A DNA stretch of 35,718 nucleotides from Kribbella turkmenica (lineage in GTDB: Bacteria; Actinomycetota; Actinomycetes; Propionibacteriales; Kribbellaceae). The notes beneath the pieces are model-generated. The model ran no database searches, was not told where the DNA came from, and was given only the letters and a program-made list of their open reading frames with translations. The translations under genes and the position numbers were made by a program. The stretch's first letter is position 1. Each line of letters begins with the position of its first letter. This document shows positions 8,107 through 17,008 of the stretch, piece by piece. The DNA lies in the NCBI RefSeq assembly GCF_004348725.1, contig NZ_SMKR01000066.1:1-35718 (forward strand), written 5' to 3'.

Positions 8107-9447
8107 ATGAAGGTTGCCGTATTCGGCTTGGGCTACGTGGGATCGGTGACGGCGGCGTGCCTGGCCGCCAACGGCCACGACGTCTGGGGGGTCGATGTCG
8201 ATCTCGCGAAGGTCGGTCCGATCACCGAGGGGCACAGCCCTGTGGTCGAGCCCGGCCTGGACGAACTGGTGGCGGACGGTGTCACCGCGGGCAGACTGCA
8301 CGCGACCACCGACCCGCGACTCGCGCTCGACGGCGCGGACGTCTCGCTGATCTGTGTGGGGACGCCGTCCACCGCCAGTGGCAGTACGGATCTCACCTAC
8401 ATCCGGCGTGCGGTCCGTGACATCGCGGAAGCAGCCGGTGTGGTCGCACCGCCGGCCTCGGGCTTCCACAGCATCGTGGTCCGCAGCACGGTCCCGCCGG
8501 GCACCGTCGACGAGGTCGTCGAGCAGGTCCTGGCCGAGGTGCCGGGCTCGGGCGACTTCACCTTCGGTACGGCGATGTGCCCGGAGTTCCTCCGGGAGGG
8601 GTCCGGCCTGGCCGACTTCTACGACCCGCCGTTCGTCGTCGTCGGCACCCGGAACGCGCGGGTCGGTACCGCTCTGACCGACCTGTTCGGCTTCATCTTC
8701 GAGAACCGCGGTCTCCCGGTCGACGTGCAGGTGGTCGACGTCCGGACCGCGGAGGCGCTCAAGTACGCCTGCAACGCGTTCCACGCGACCAAGGTCTCGT
8801 TCGCCAACGAGATGGGGCGGATCTTTCGGCACTACGGCGTGGACTCGCGCGAGGTCATGCGGATCTTCGTCCAGGACACCAGCCTCAACATCTCGCCGTA
8901 CTACCTGCGGCCGGGGTTCGCGTTCGGCGGCTCGTGCCTGCCGAAGGACCTGCGCTCGGTGCTCCAGCTGGCCCGGGTCAACGACACCGACCTGCCGCTG
9001 CTGGCCGGCACGCTGACGACCAACGAGCTCACCGTTCGCGACGTCGTCGACCGGGTCGTGGCCGGCCCCGGCCGGGAGATCGCGCTGCTCGGCCTGAGCT
9101 TCAAGACCGCCACCGACGACCTGCGGGAGAGCCCGAGCGTCGAGCTCGCCGAGCGGCTGATCGGCAAGGGCTACAACCTGCGGATCTACGACGCGATCGT
9201 GAACCCGAGCCGCCTGGTCGGCGCCAACCTGCGGCACGTCACCTCGAAGCTGCCGCACCTGCAGCGGGTACTGACCGCCGACCCGGCCGAGGCGCTCCGC
9301 GGCGCGGACCTGGCGCTGGTCTCGGCGACCGACCCCGCGGCCGTCAGCGCCCTGCTGGCCACCCCGCCGGCCCGGACCATCGACCTGAGCGGGCGGCTCG
9401 GCGCCGAGGTCGAGGCGCTGACCGGATACGAAGGAGTGGCCTGGTGA
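8107..9447 (+). CDS. GDP-mannose 6-dehydrogenase-type nucleotide sugar dehydrogenase (AlgD-like)
   Basis: The 446-residue product opens with the NAD loop GLGYVG (7-12) and has the catalytic cysteine (Cys277) in GFAFGGSCLPKD. That spelling, with DDLRESPSVELAERLIGKGY later, matches GDP-mannose dehydrogenase AlgD better than UDP-glucose dehydrogenases, which usually have FGGSCFPKD. Lys219 and Asn223 sit where the family places substrate-binding residues. The reaction is a four-electron NAD-dependent oxidation of a sugar nucleotide to its uronate. The ATG at 8107 has GGGGGG upstream; longer in-frame starts extend into non-coding-looking sequence. It leads the right arm and overlaps the next gene by four bases. 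UDP-glucose or another substrate remains possible; the uronate product is the firmer claim. Confidence 0.88.
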   Translation: MKVAVFGLGYVGSVTAACLAANGHDVWGVDVDLAKVGPITEGHSPVVEPGLDELVADGVTAGRLHATTDPRLALDGADVSLICVGTPSTASGSTDLTYIRRAVRDIAEAAGVVAPPASGFHSIVVRSTVPPGTVDEVVEQVLAEVPGSGDFTFGTAMCPEFLREGSGLADFYDPPFVVVGTRNARVGTALTDLFGFIFENRGLPVDVQVVDVRTAEALKYACNAFHATKVSFANEMGRIFRHYGVDSREVMRIFVQDTSLNISPYYLRPGFAFGGSCLPKDLRSVLQLARVNDTDLPLLAGTLTTNELTVRDVVDRVVAGPGREIALLGLSFKTATDDLRESPSVELAERLIGKGYNLRIYDAIVNPSRLVGANLRHVTSKLPHLQRVLTADPAEALRGADLALVSATDPAAVSALLATPPARTIDLSGRLGAEVEALTGYEGVAW

Positions 9448-10673
9448 GCGGTCCGCGCGTCCTGATCATCATCCAGAACCTGTGGGTCCCGTTCGACCGC
9501 CGGGTCTGGCTGGAGTGCCAGGCCCTGGCGAGGTCCGGGTACGACGTGACCGTGGTCTGCCCGAAGGGCCCGGGCGATCCGTCGTACCAGGTGCTCGACG
9601 GGGTCACCGTGCACAAGTACAAGGCGTACGCGCCCGGTGGCAGCAAGCTCAGCTTCGTCGCTGAGTACGCCTACTCGTTCCTGATGACGCTGCGGCTGGT
9701 GCTGCGGGCCCGCAAGGCGGGCAAGTTCCTGGTGATGCAGGCGTGCAACCCGCCCGACATCTTCTGGCCGATCGCGCTGCTGCTGCGCCGGCTCGACCGC
9801 ACCAGGTTCGTGTTCGACCACCACGACCTGTGCCCGGAGCTGTTCCAGTCCCGGTTCGGCGGTACGTCGAGTCCGGCGTACAAGGGACTGCGTTGGCTCG
9901 AGCGGCGGACGCACCGCACGGCCGACCACGTGATCTCGACGAACGACTCGTACCGGCACATCGCGATCACCCGCAGTGGCAAGGCCAACCACGACGTCAC
10001 CGTCGTCCGCACCGGTCCCGATCCGGACAAGCTGCGCCGCGGTTCGGCGGACGACTCGGTCCGCCGCGGTCACCGCTACCTGGTCACCTACATCGGCGTC
10101 ATGGGTCCGCAGGACGGCGTCGACATCGTCGTCCGGGCCGCGGACGTGGTCGTCAACCAGCTCGGCCGCACGGACATCGCGTTCACGCTGATGGGCGGCG
10201 GTGACGCCTTCGACGAGGTGGTCGCGCTACGAGACCAGCTCGGTCTGGAAGAGCACGTCGAGTTCACCGGCCGGGTGCCGGACGAGACGGTCCGCACGGT
10301 GATGTCGACCGCCGACCTCGGGCTGTCGCCGGACCCGAAGAATCCGCTCAACGACGTCTCCACGATGAACAAGACGATGGAGTACATGGCGTTCGAGCTG
10401 CCGGTCGTCGCCTTCGACCTGGTCGAGACCAGGGTGTCGGCCGCCGACGCCGCGGTGTACGTCGAGCCGAACGACGTGGAGAAGTACGGCCAGGCCATCG
10501 TCGACCTGCTGGACGACGAGGTCCGCCGCCGCCGGATGGCCCGGCTCGGGCGCGAACGGGTCGAGCAGGCGCTCGCCTGGAAGCACCAGCAGAAGTCCTA
10601 CCTCGAGGTGTACGACCAGCTGACCGGTCACTCCAGCGTGCTCGGCGACTTCCGCCAGGCATCGGGGTCCTGA
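9444..10673 (+). CDS. GT4-family glycosyltransferase
   Basis: The 409-residue protein begins at a GTG that overlaps the previous TGA (GTGA). Its N-terminal half is a GT-B acceptor domain (LIIIQNLWVPFDRRVWLECQ). The C-terminal half has the nucleotide-sugar domain with YIGVMGPQDGVD, the LTLMGGGD-like segment FTLMGGGD, FTGRVPDETV and MNKTMEYMAFELPVVAFD, which corresponds to the donor-binding region of GT4 retaining transferases. It has no signal peptide and should act on the cytoplasmic face, adding one sugar to the lipid-linked repeat unit. Sitting directly after the uronate-forming dehydrogenase, it may use that donor, but this is inference from position only. Confidence 0.88.
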   Translation: MSGPRVLIIIQNLWVPFDRRVWLECQALARSGYDVTVVCPKGPGDPSYQVLDGVTVHKYKAYAPGGSKLSFVAEYAYSFLMTLRLVLRARKAGKFLVMQACNPPDIFWPIALLLRRLDRTRFVFDHHDLCPELFQSRFGGTSSPAYKGLRWLERRTHRTADHVISTNDSYRHIAITRSGKANHDVTVVRTGPDPDKLRRGSADDSVRRGHRYLVTYIGVMGPQDGVDIVVRAADVVVNQLGRTDIAFTLMGGGDAFDEVVALRDQLGLEEHVEFTGRVPDETVRTVMSTADLGLSPDPKNPLNDVSTMNKTMEYMAFELPVVAFDLVETRVSAADAAVYVEPNDVEKYGQAIVDLLDDEVRRRRMARLGRERVEQALAWKHQQKSYLEVYDQLTGHSSVLGDFRQASGS

Positions 10674-10674
10674 C

Positions 10675-12606
10675 GTGTGCGGCATCGCCGGTTGCTACCA
10701 GCAGCACGACGGGCTGGCCCTGGCGACCACGATGAACGACCGGATCGCGCACCGCGGTCCGGACGCCGACGGCGTGTACCGGTTCGAGGACGGCGACGGC
10801 AGCCGTGCGATCAGGGCCTACCTGGCGCACCGGCGGCTGTCGATCATCGACCTGTCGTCGGGGGCCGACCAGCCGTTCAGCAAGCGCGGCCTGACGATCA
10901 GCTACAACGGCGAGCTGTACAACTACAAGGAGCTGCGGGCCGAGCTGGCCAGGTCCGGGGTCGCGTTCCGGACCCACTCCGACACCGAGGTGGTGCTGGA
11001 GGCCTGGCGCCGCTGGGGTCCGGCGGCACTGTCGCGGTTCCGTGGCATGTTCGCGTTCGCGATGCTCGACGAGGACAGCGGGAGCCTGTACCTGGCCCGC
11101 GACCCGCTGGGCATCAAGCCGCTGTACTTCCACCGCCGGCACGGCGGCGTGATCTTCGCGTCCGAGCTGAAGGCGCTGGTCGCCGCGATCGGCCCCGAGC
11201 TGCGGACCGATCCGGGCGCGCTGATCGCGTCGATGCTCTACTACTGGCTGCCCGAGCAGCGGTGCGCGATCGAGGGTGTGGAGAAGCTGCCGCCCGGGTC
11301 GTGGGCCGAGTTCCGGCCGGACGGCAGCAGCCGGCACGAGACGTACTGGCGGGTGACCGACGTCGCCACCGAGGCGGCCGCCGGGCCGCCCGCCGACCTG
11401 CGGTCGGTGATCGAGGAGTCGGTCGCGGCGCACCTGGTCGCCGACGTCGGGGTGTCGACGTTCCTCAGCGGCGGGCTCGACTCCAGCCTGGTCACGGTGC
11501 TGGCCAAGCGCCTGGACCCGGGGATCGACTCGTACACGATCACCTTCCGCGCGCAGGACCAGCGGCTCGAGGCGATGCCGGACGACGCGATCTACGCCCG
11601 CAAGGTGGCCCAGCAGTTCGGCATCGACCTGCACGAGATCGAGATCGCGCCCGACGTGGTTGACCTGCTGCCCCGGATCGTCGACGTCCTGGACGAGCCG
11701 ATCGGCGACCCGGCCGCGATCAACACGCTGCTGATGTGCGACGCCGCCCGCGACGCCGGGGTCAAGGTGCTGCTGTCCGGGATGGGCGCCGACGAGTTGT
11801 TCGGCGGCTACCGCAAACACCTCGCCTGTGTGATGGGAGCGCAGTACCAGCGGCTTCCGGGCGCACTGCGCAACGGGCTGGTCGGTCCCGCGGTCCGGCG
11901 GCTGCCGGTGACCGCGAACGGCCGCGGACTGCGGTACGCACGCTGGGCGAAGCGGTTCCTGACGTTCGCCGACCTGCCCGAGGAGACGGCGTTCCGGCGC
12001 AGCTACACGATGTACGACGCCGACCAGCTGGCCGGCCTGCTCAGTCCCGACCTCGAGCCGTACGTCGGCAAGCTGATCGGCGAGCACAGCGACATCTACC
12101 ACGACACCACGCTCGACGACCACGTGAACCGGATGTGCCTGGCCGACGCGCGGATGTTCCTGCCCGGCCTGAACCTGGCCTACACCGACCGGTCCAGCAT
12201 GGCCGCGTCGACCGAGGTCCGGACGCCGTTCGTGGACCCGATCGTCGCCCGGGCGGCGTTCTCCATCCCCGGCAGCGAGAAGATCCACCGGCGGCAGGGC
12301 AAGCTCGCCTTGAAGAAGGCGGCCGAGGCCTGGTTGCCGAAGGAGATCATCTACCGGCCGAAGGCGTCGTTCAGCGCGCCGCTGCGGGCCTGGGTCCGCA
12401 ACGACCTGCGCGAGCTCGTCGACGACGTGCTGCTGCGCGGCGAGCTCGTCGGCAGTGGCTTCCTGCGGCAGACGGCCGTGCAGCGGCTGGTCGACGACGA
12501 GCGGGCCGGGCGTGAGGACTACTCGAAGCAGATCTGGCAGCTGCTGACCCTGGAGACCTGGAGCCGGCACATGCGCTCCCTGGGCGTGACCATCACCTCC
12601 TTGTGA
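10675..12606 (+). CDS. AsnB-like glutamine-dependent amidotransferase
   Basis: The GTG at 10675 places the nucleophilic Cys at position 2 (MCGIAG), required for the class II glutaminase domain; NGE at 78-80 and RDPLGIKPLY near 142-151 confirm it. The second half is an ATP-pyrophosphatase synthetase domain with the PP-loop SGGLDSS at 265-271 and SGMGADELFGGY further on. At 643 residues it has the usual AsnB length. In surface polysaccharide clusters such proteins are thought to amidate a sugar carboxylate rather than make free asparagine. The upstream uronate-forming dehydrogenase supplies a plausible carboxyl substrate, so the polymer may carry uronamide groups. Ordinary asparagine synthesis cannot be excluded from sequence. 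Confidence 0.9.
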   Translation: MCGIAGCYQQHDGLALATTMNDRIAHRGPDADGVYRFEDGDGSRAIRAYLAHRRLSIIDLSSGADQPFSKRGLTISYNGELYNYKELRAELARSGVAFRTHSDTEVVLEAWRRWGPAALSRFRGMFAFAMLDEDSGSLYLARDPLGIKPLYFHRRHGGVIFASELKALVAAIGPELRTDPGALIASMLYYWLPEQRCAIEGVEKLPPGSWAEFRPDGSSRHETYWRVTDVATEAAAGPPADLRSVIEESVAAHLVADVGVSTFLSGGLDSSLVTVLAKRLDPGIDSYTITFRAQDQRLEAMPDDAIYARKVAQQFGIDLHEIEIAPDVVDLLPRIVDVLDEPIGDPAAINTLLMCDAARDAGVKVLLSGMGADELFGGYRKHLACVMGAQYQRLPGALRNGLVGPAVRRLPVTANGRGLRYARWAKRFLTFADLPEETAFRRSYTMYDADQLAGLLSPDLEPYVGKLIGEHSDIYHDTTLDDHVNRMCLADARMFLPGLNLAYTDRSSMAASTEVRTPFVDPIVARAAFSIPGSEKIHRRQGKLALKKAAEAWLPKEIIYRPKASFSAPLRAWVRNDLRELVDDVLLRGELVGSGFLRQTAVQRLVDDERAGREDYSKQIWQLLTLETWSRHMRSLGVTITSL

Positions 12607-12631
12607 CGACGTTTCTCTCTGAAGGACTGGC

Positions 12632-14854
12632 ATGAAACAGGTTGCACAGAACTACAAGTCCGGTGAGCTCGCGGTTCTCGACGTACCGGCGCCGAGCTGC
12701 GCGCCCGGCGGTGTCCTGGTCCGCTCGCTCTACTCGCTGATCTCGACCGGCACCGAGCTGATGAAGGTCGGCGAGGCCAGGCTGTCGATGCTCGGCAAGG
12801 CCCGGGCCCGGCCCGACCAGGTGAGGAAGGTGCTGGACTCGGTCGCCCAGCAGGGCGCGCTCAACACCTACAAGAAGGTGATGAACAAGCTCGACTCCTA
12901 CACCCCGCTGGGCTATTCGCTGTGCGGGGTCGTGGTCGAGGTGGGCGCGGGAGCCGAGGAGTTCAGCGTCGGTCAGCTGGTCGCTGCCGCGGGCAACGAG
13001 TTCGCGCTGCACGCGGAGTACAACTGGGTGCCGGTCAACCTGTGCGTGCCGGTGCCGGACGGGGTACCGCCGGAGCAGGCCGCGTTCTCGACCGTCGGTG
13101 CGATCGCGATGCACGGCGTCCGGCAGTCCGAGGTGCAACTCGGCGACACCGCCGTGGTGATCGGGCTCGGTCTCGTCGGTCAGCTCGTGGTCCGGCTGCT
13201 GGTCGCGGCCGGCGTCCGGGTGTTCGGGATCGACACCGTCGAGGACCGCTGCCGGATGGCGGAGAAGGCCGGCGCGCTGCACTGCTCGTCCGCCGACGAG
13301 GCGGGGATCGCCGTCCTCGAGCGGTCGTTGCTGGAGGCCTCGAACGGTCTCGGCGCGGATCACGTCCTGCTCGCGGCCGGCGGGCACTCGAACGGCCCGG
13401 TCGAGACCGCCGCCCGGCTGGCCCGCGACCGCGCCCGCGTGGTCGACATCGGCAAGACCAAGCTCGACCTGCCGTGGAACGCGTACTACGACAAGGAACT
13501 GGACGTCCGGTTCTCCCGGTCGTACGGCCCTGGCCGGTACGACGACCGCTACGAGCTCGAAGGCATCGACTACCCGGCCGGCTACGTCCGCTGGACCGAA
13601 CGCCGCAACCTCGAGTGCTTCGTCGACCTGATCGCCCGCGAACAGATCGACGTCGGCTCGCTGGTCGCCCGGGTCTTCCCGATCGCCGACGCCACCGAGG
13701 TCTACCAGCAGCTCTCCTCCGGCGCCCTCCCCGGCGTCGGCTTCCTCTTCGAGTACCCAAAGCCCGAGCCGCAAGGCGAGGGTGAGCTGCCGCCCGCTGA
13801 GGGCGTGGTTGCTCCTGGTGTCACTCGGCGGCGGGAGCCTGCCGGTCGGCCGGCTCCGGCCGGCGCCGCCCGGTTCGGTTTCATCGGGGCGGGCAACTAC
13901 GCGTCCAGCATGCTTCTTCCGCACCTGCAGAAGAACGACGACGCCGTGCTCGCGCACGTCGCGACGAACAAGTCGTTGTCGGCGGCCAACGCCCAGCGGC
14001 GGTTCGGGTTCGAGCGGATCTCGACCGACGCGAACGACGTCCTGACCAACGACAGCCTGGACGCGATCTTCGTGGTGACCCGGCACAGCACGCACGCGGA
14101 CCTGGCGTGCAGGGCGCTGGAGACCGGGAAGGCCGTCTTCGTCGAGAAGCCGCTGGCGCTGACCGACGAGGACCTGGACCGGATCGTCGCGACCGCGGAG
14201 GCCACCGGCAACGACCGGCTGATGGTCGGGTTCAACCGGCGGTTCGCGCCGTTGCTGACCGGTCTGCGGGAGCGATTCGGCCACCCCGGCGGCGGGTCGT
14301 CGTTGCGGTACCTGGTGAACGCGGGCCGGCTGGATCCGTCCAGCTGGTACCTCGACCAGGACAAGGAGGGCAGCCGGTTCGCCGGTGAGGGCGGCCACTT
14401 CATCGACACGCTGAGCTGGTGGCTCGACAGCCCGCCGACCGAGGTGTACGCCGTTCCCGGACCGGACACCGGCGACGTGGTCGTCAGCCTGCGGTTCGGC
14501 AACGGCTCGGTCGGCACGATCAGCTACGTCGGCGGCGGCAACTCCCGGTTCCCGAAGGAGACGCTGGACGTCACCGGTGGCGGCCGCAACGGCCGGCTGG
14601 ACAACTTCCAGAGCGCCTCGGTGTGGACCGGCCGGAAGCCGTCCACCCGGAAGACGCGCGGCACCGACAAGGGCCAGCGGACGGAGCTCGAGCGGTTCGT
14701 CGCGGCGGTGAAGTCCGGCGGGCCGATGCCGATCCCGTTCGACTCGCTGATCGCCACCACCCGGGCGACCATCGCGGTCGACAAGAGCCTCGCCAGCGGT
14801 CACGCTGAGCAGGTTCCATCCCCGCCCCACCGCCCCGGTCAGGGGAAGGTGTGA
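12632..14854 (+). CDS. Fused zinc-type alcohol dehydrogenase / Gfo-Idh-MocA oxidoreductase
   Basis: This 740-residue protein joins two oxidoreductases. Residues about 1-370 form a medium-chain dehydrogenase with the NAD loop IGLGLVGQ near 174. After a proline-rich linker (about 375-410), a Gfo/Idh/MocA domain starts with RFGFIGAGNYAS near 412 and has the lysine motif VEKPLAL near 505. Stand-alone homologues of each half are nucleotide-sugar or glycan dehydrogenases. Fused proteins like this occur in exopolysaccharide clusters beside AsnB-like and heparinase-like genes, as here, which suggests the three act in one step series. The start has GAAGGACTGGC upstream. The stop overlaps the next gene (GTGTGA). 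The substrate is unknown; a keto or uronate sugar is a reasonable guess. Confidence 0.87.
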   Translation: MKQVAQNYKSGELAVLDVPAPSCAPGGVLVRSLYSLISTGTELMKVGEARLSMLGKARARPDQVRKVLDSVAQQGALNTYKKVMNKLDSYTPLGYSLCGVVVEVGAGAEEFSVGQLVAAAGNEFALHAEYNWVPVNLCVPVPDGVPPEQAAFSTVGAIAMHGVRQSEVQLGDTAVVIGLGLVGQLVVRLLVAAGVRVFGIDTVEDRCRMAEKAGALHCSSADEAGIAVLERSLLEASNGLGADHVLLAAGGHSNGPVETAARLARDRARVVDIGKTKLDLPWNAYYDKELDVRFSRSYGPGRYDDRYELEGIDYPAGYVRWTERRNLECFVDLIAREQIDVGSLVARVFPIADATEVYQQLSSGALPGVGFLFEYPKPEPQGEGELPPAEGVVAPGVTRRREPAGRPAPAGAARFGFIGAGNYASSMLLPHLQKNDDAVLAHVATNKSLSAANAQRRFGFERISTDANDVLTNDSLDAIFVVTRHSTHADLACRALETGKAVFVEKPLALTDEDLDRIVATAEATGNDRLMVGFNRRFAPLLTGLRERFGHPGGGSSLRYLVNAGRLDPSSWYLDQDKEGSRFAGEGGHFIDTLSWWLDSPPTEVYAVPGPDTGDVVVSLRFGNGSVGTISYVGGGNSRFPKETLDVTGGGRNGRLDNFQSASVWTGRKPSTRKTRGTDKGQRTELERFVAAVKSGGPMPIPFDSLIATTRATIAVDKSLASGHAEQVPSPPHRPGQGKV

Positions 14855-16845
14855 GCCGGCAGCCTCTGGGCTGGTACGTCCGCCGCCTGCGGCGGATGTC
14901 CCCCACCGAGCTGGTCTGGCGCACCCGCGACCACGGACGGCGTACTGCCTGGGCCTACCAGCAGGTCCGGCCAGGGCAGAACGCCAGGACCCAGGTGCCG
15001 TTGCGCAAGGGGCTGACGTTCCCGGCGGCGCTTCCTCCGCACGCGGCGGGCGCCGTACCGGATGATGCGCGCAGAGCGGTGATCGAGACCGCGGACGCGA
15101 TCCTGGCCGGGAGGCTGGAGGTGCTCGGCGTCGATCGGACGGATCTGACGTCGCCGGACTGGTTCCGCGACCCGACGACCGGCCGGCGTTCCGACCCGTC
15201 GGAGTACACCTTCAAGCTGAACCACCGCAACGAGGAGCTGGTCGGGAACATCAAGCAGGTCTGGGAGTTGTCCCGGCACCACCACCTGACCCAGCTGGCG
15301 GCGGCCTGGTACCTGACCCATGACGACAGGTACGCCGAGCGCGTCGCCGACCACCTGAACGACTGGTGGCGGTCGAACCCGTTCCTGTCCGGTGTGCACT
15401 GGGCCAGCGGCATCGAGATCGGCATCCGGCTGATCAGCTGGACCTGGATCCGCCGGCTGCTCGAGGACTGGCCCGAGGTCACCGACCTCTTCGAGCACAA
15501 CGAGCTCGCGCTGCGGCAGCTGTACTGGCACCAGCGCTACCTCGCGGCGTTCCAGAGCCGTGGCTCGTCGGCGAACAACCACGTGATCGCCGAGGCCGCC
15601 GGCCGGCTCGTCGGCGCCTGCGCGTTCCCCTGGTTCTCCCAGAGCGACAAGTGGCGTGCGGACGCCGCTGCCCTGCTGGAAAGGGAGTTGGACGCCAACA
15701 CGTTCCCGTCCGGCGTCAACCGCGAGCTCGCCTCCGACTACCACCGCTTCGTCTCCGAGCTCGGCCTGTACGCCGCTCTGGAGGCGGACAGGGCCGGTCA
15801 TCCGCTGAGCCAGCAGACGTGGTCGCTGCTGACCCGGACCTTCGACGTCGCCGCCGCGATCGTCGACGAGACTCTGCGGCCACCACGCCAGGGTGACGAC
15901 GACGAAGGCATGGTGCTCGTCCTCGATCCACCCGACGTGCACAGCTGGTCGGCGTTCCTGTCCCTCGGCGCCGCGGTGCTCGGGCGGCCCTCGTGGTGGC
16001 CGGTGAGTCCGCCGACGACGACCGCCGTACTGGCCGGAAGCCTGGTCAGCGGGACGCAGCCGGACCGGCCGGCCGAGCGCCCGGACCACTTCGCCGACGC
16101 CGGGATCACGATCCTGCGCAGTCGTGACGCGGGCCCGGAGATCTGGTGCCGCGCCGACGCGGGTCCGCACGGCTTCCTGTCGATCGCGGCGCACGCGCAC
16201 TGCGACGCACTCTCGCTCGAGGTCCGGGTCGGCGGTGTCGACGTGCTGGCCGATCCAGGCACGTACTGCTACCACGGCGAGGAAGAGTGGCGGAACTACT
16301 TCCGCTCGACGATCGCCCACAACACCGTCGAGGTCGCCGGTGCCGAGCAGTCCGTCCGGGGCGGCCCGTTCCTCTGGCTGCGCGGGGCCAACGGCCGCGT
16401 ACGGCGCGTCGACGCCGACGGTGACGTGGTGATCTGGGACGCCGAGCACGACGGCTACCAGTCCGGCGAGACCCCGGTCACGCATCGGCGGACCGCTGTA
16501 CTCGACGGTGGCGTGCTGCGGGTCGAGGACCGGCTCGACCACCGACCGGGGCGACGAGGTGGGGAAGGAATCGATGCCGTCGGAGTACGGATCGCCTGGC
16601 ATCTCGGGCCGGACGTGACAGTCGAGCTGGACGGCGCGACCGCCCGGCTCAAGTGGCCGAACGGGTCTGCGGACGCCGATCTGCCCGCCGGCCTGAGCTG
16701 GACGGCGTACTCGGGTGCCGACGATCCGTTGCTGGGCTGGTACTCACCGCGATTCGGGCGCAAGGTGCCGATCACGACGCTGGTCGGTTCCGGCGTTCTC
16801 GGCCCGGACTCCCCCGCGACCAGCACGTTCCGATTCCGGTCCTGA
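14851..16845 (+). CDS. Heparinase II/III-like polysaccharide lyase family protein
   Basis: The 664-residue product has the two-domain layout of heparinase II/III and related alginate lyases: an alpha-helical toroid in residues about 60-370 and a beta-sandwich from about 400 to the end. SSANNHVIAEAAGRL near residue 240 contains the conserved Asn-His pair. HAHCDALSLEV near 446, followed by DPGTYCYHGEEEW, matches the His/Tyr region of the sandwich domain. The family cleaves uronate-containing chains by beta-elimination. No signal peptide is visible and the N-terminus is basic, so either it acts inside the cell or export is unusual. It probably trims or edits the polymer or its lipid-linked precursor. 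The GTG start overlaps the preceding stop. Confidence 0.85.
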   Translation: MSRQPLGWYVRRLRRMSPTELVWRTRDHGRRTAWAYQQVRPGQNARTQVPLRKGLTFPAALPPHAAGAVPDDARRAVIETADAILAGRLEVLGVDRTDLTSPDWFRDPTTGRRSDPSEYTFKLNHRNEELVGNIKQVWELSRHHHLTQLAAAWYLTHDDRYAERVADHLNDWWRSNPFLSGVHWASGIEIGIRLISWTWIRRLLEDWPEVTDLFEHNELALRQLYWHQRYLAAFQSRGSSANNHVIAEAAGRLVGACAFPWFSQSDKWRADAAALLERELDANTFPSGVNRELASDYHRFVSELGLYAALEADRAGHPLSQQTWSLLTRTFDVAAAIVDETLRPPRQGDDDEGMVLVLDPPDVHSWSAFLSLGAAVLGRPSWWPVSPPTTTAVLAGSLVSGTQPDRPAERPDHFADAGITILRSRDAGPEIWCRADAGPHGFLSIAAHAHCDALSLEVRVGGVDVLADPGTYCYHGEEEWRNYFRSTIAHNTVEVAGAEQSVRGGPFLWLRGANGRVRRVDADGDVVIWDAEHDGYQSGETPVTHRRTAVLDGGVLRVEDRLDHRPGRRGGEGIDAVGVRIAWHLGPDVTVELDGATARLKWPNGSADADLPAGLSWTAYSGADDPLLGWYSPRFGRKVPITTLVGSGVLGPDSPATSTFRFRS

Positions 16846-16924
16846 CCGGGGTTTCGCTGTATCACTCGGCGTTCCGGGCCCTCTATTACTCCGAACCGAT
16901 CGTGGCGTTCGACTGGAGGGGTCT

Positions 16925-17008
16925 GTGAGCGAGCGTAGCGAGCGAACCGACAAGCAGAACTGCGCCGGCGCTCACGTCATAGCCGAGCGAAGCGAGGTGG
17001 ACACGTGA
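16925..17008 (+). repeat. SERSER-type repeat forming a 27-codon coupled leader ORF
   Basis: Within the 159-base gap before the first Wzz-like gene, GAGCGTAGCGAG (16931-16942) recurs as GAGCGAAGCGAG (16985-16996), an 11/12 match. The two copies lie in one open frame that starts at a GTG (16925, peptide VSERSERT...) and ends with TGA at 17006-17008, overlapping the GTG of the next gene (GTGA). I recall similar GTGAGCGAGCG runs in front of genes in other actinomycetes. It may be a mobile short repeat that provides a translation start, or a leader that couples translation. I see no evidence that the peptide itself has a function. Confidence 0.5.

Noticed and set aside
10348..12633. A 761-codon minus-strand open frame opposite the AsnB-like gene
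   Set aside because: The plus strand has complete glutaminase and PP-loop motifs here; the minus frame is a GC artefact.
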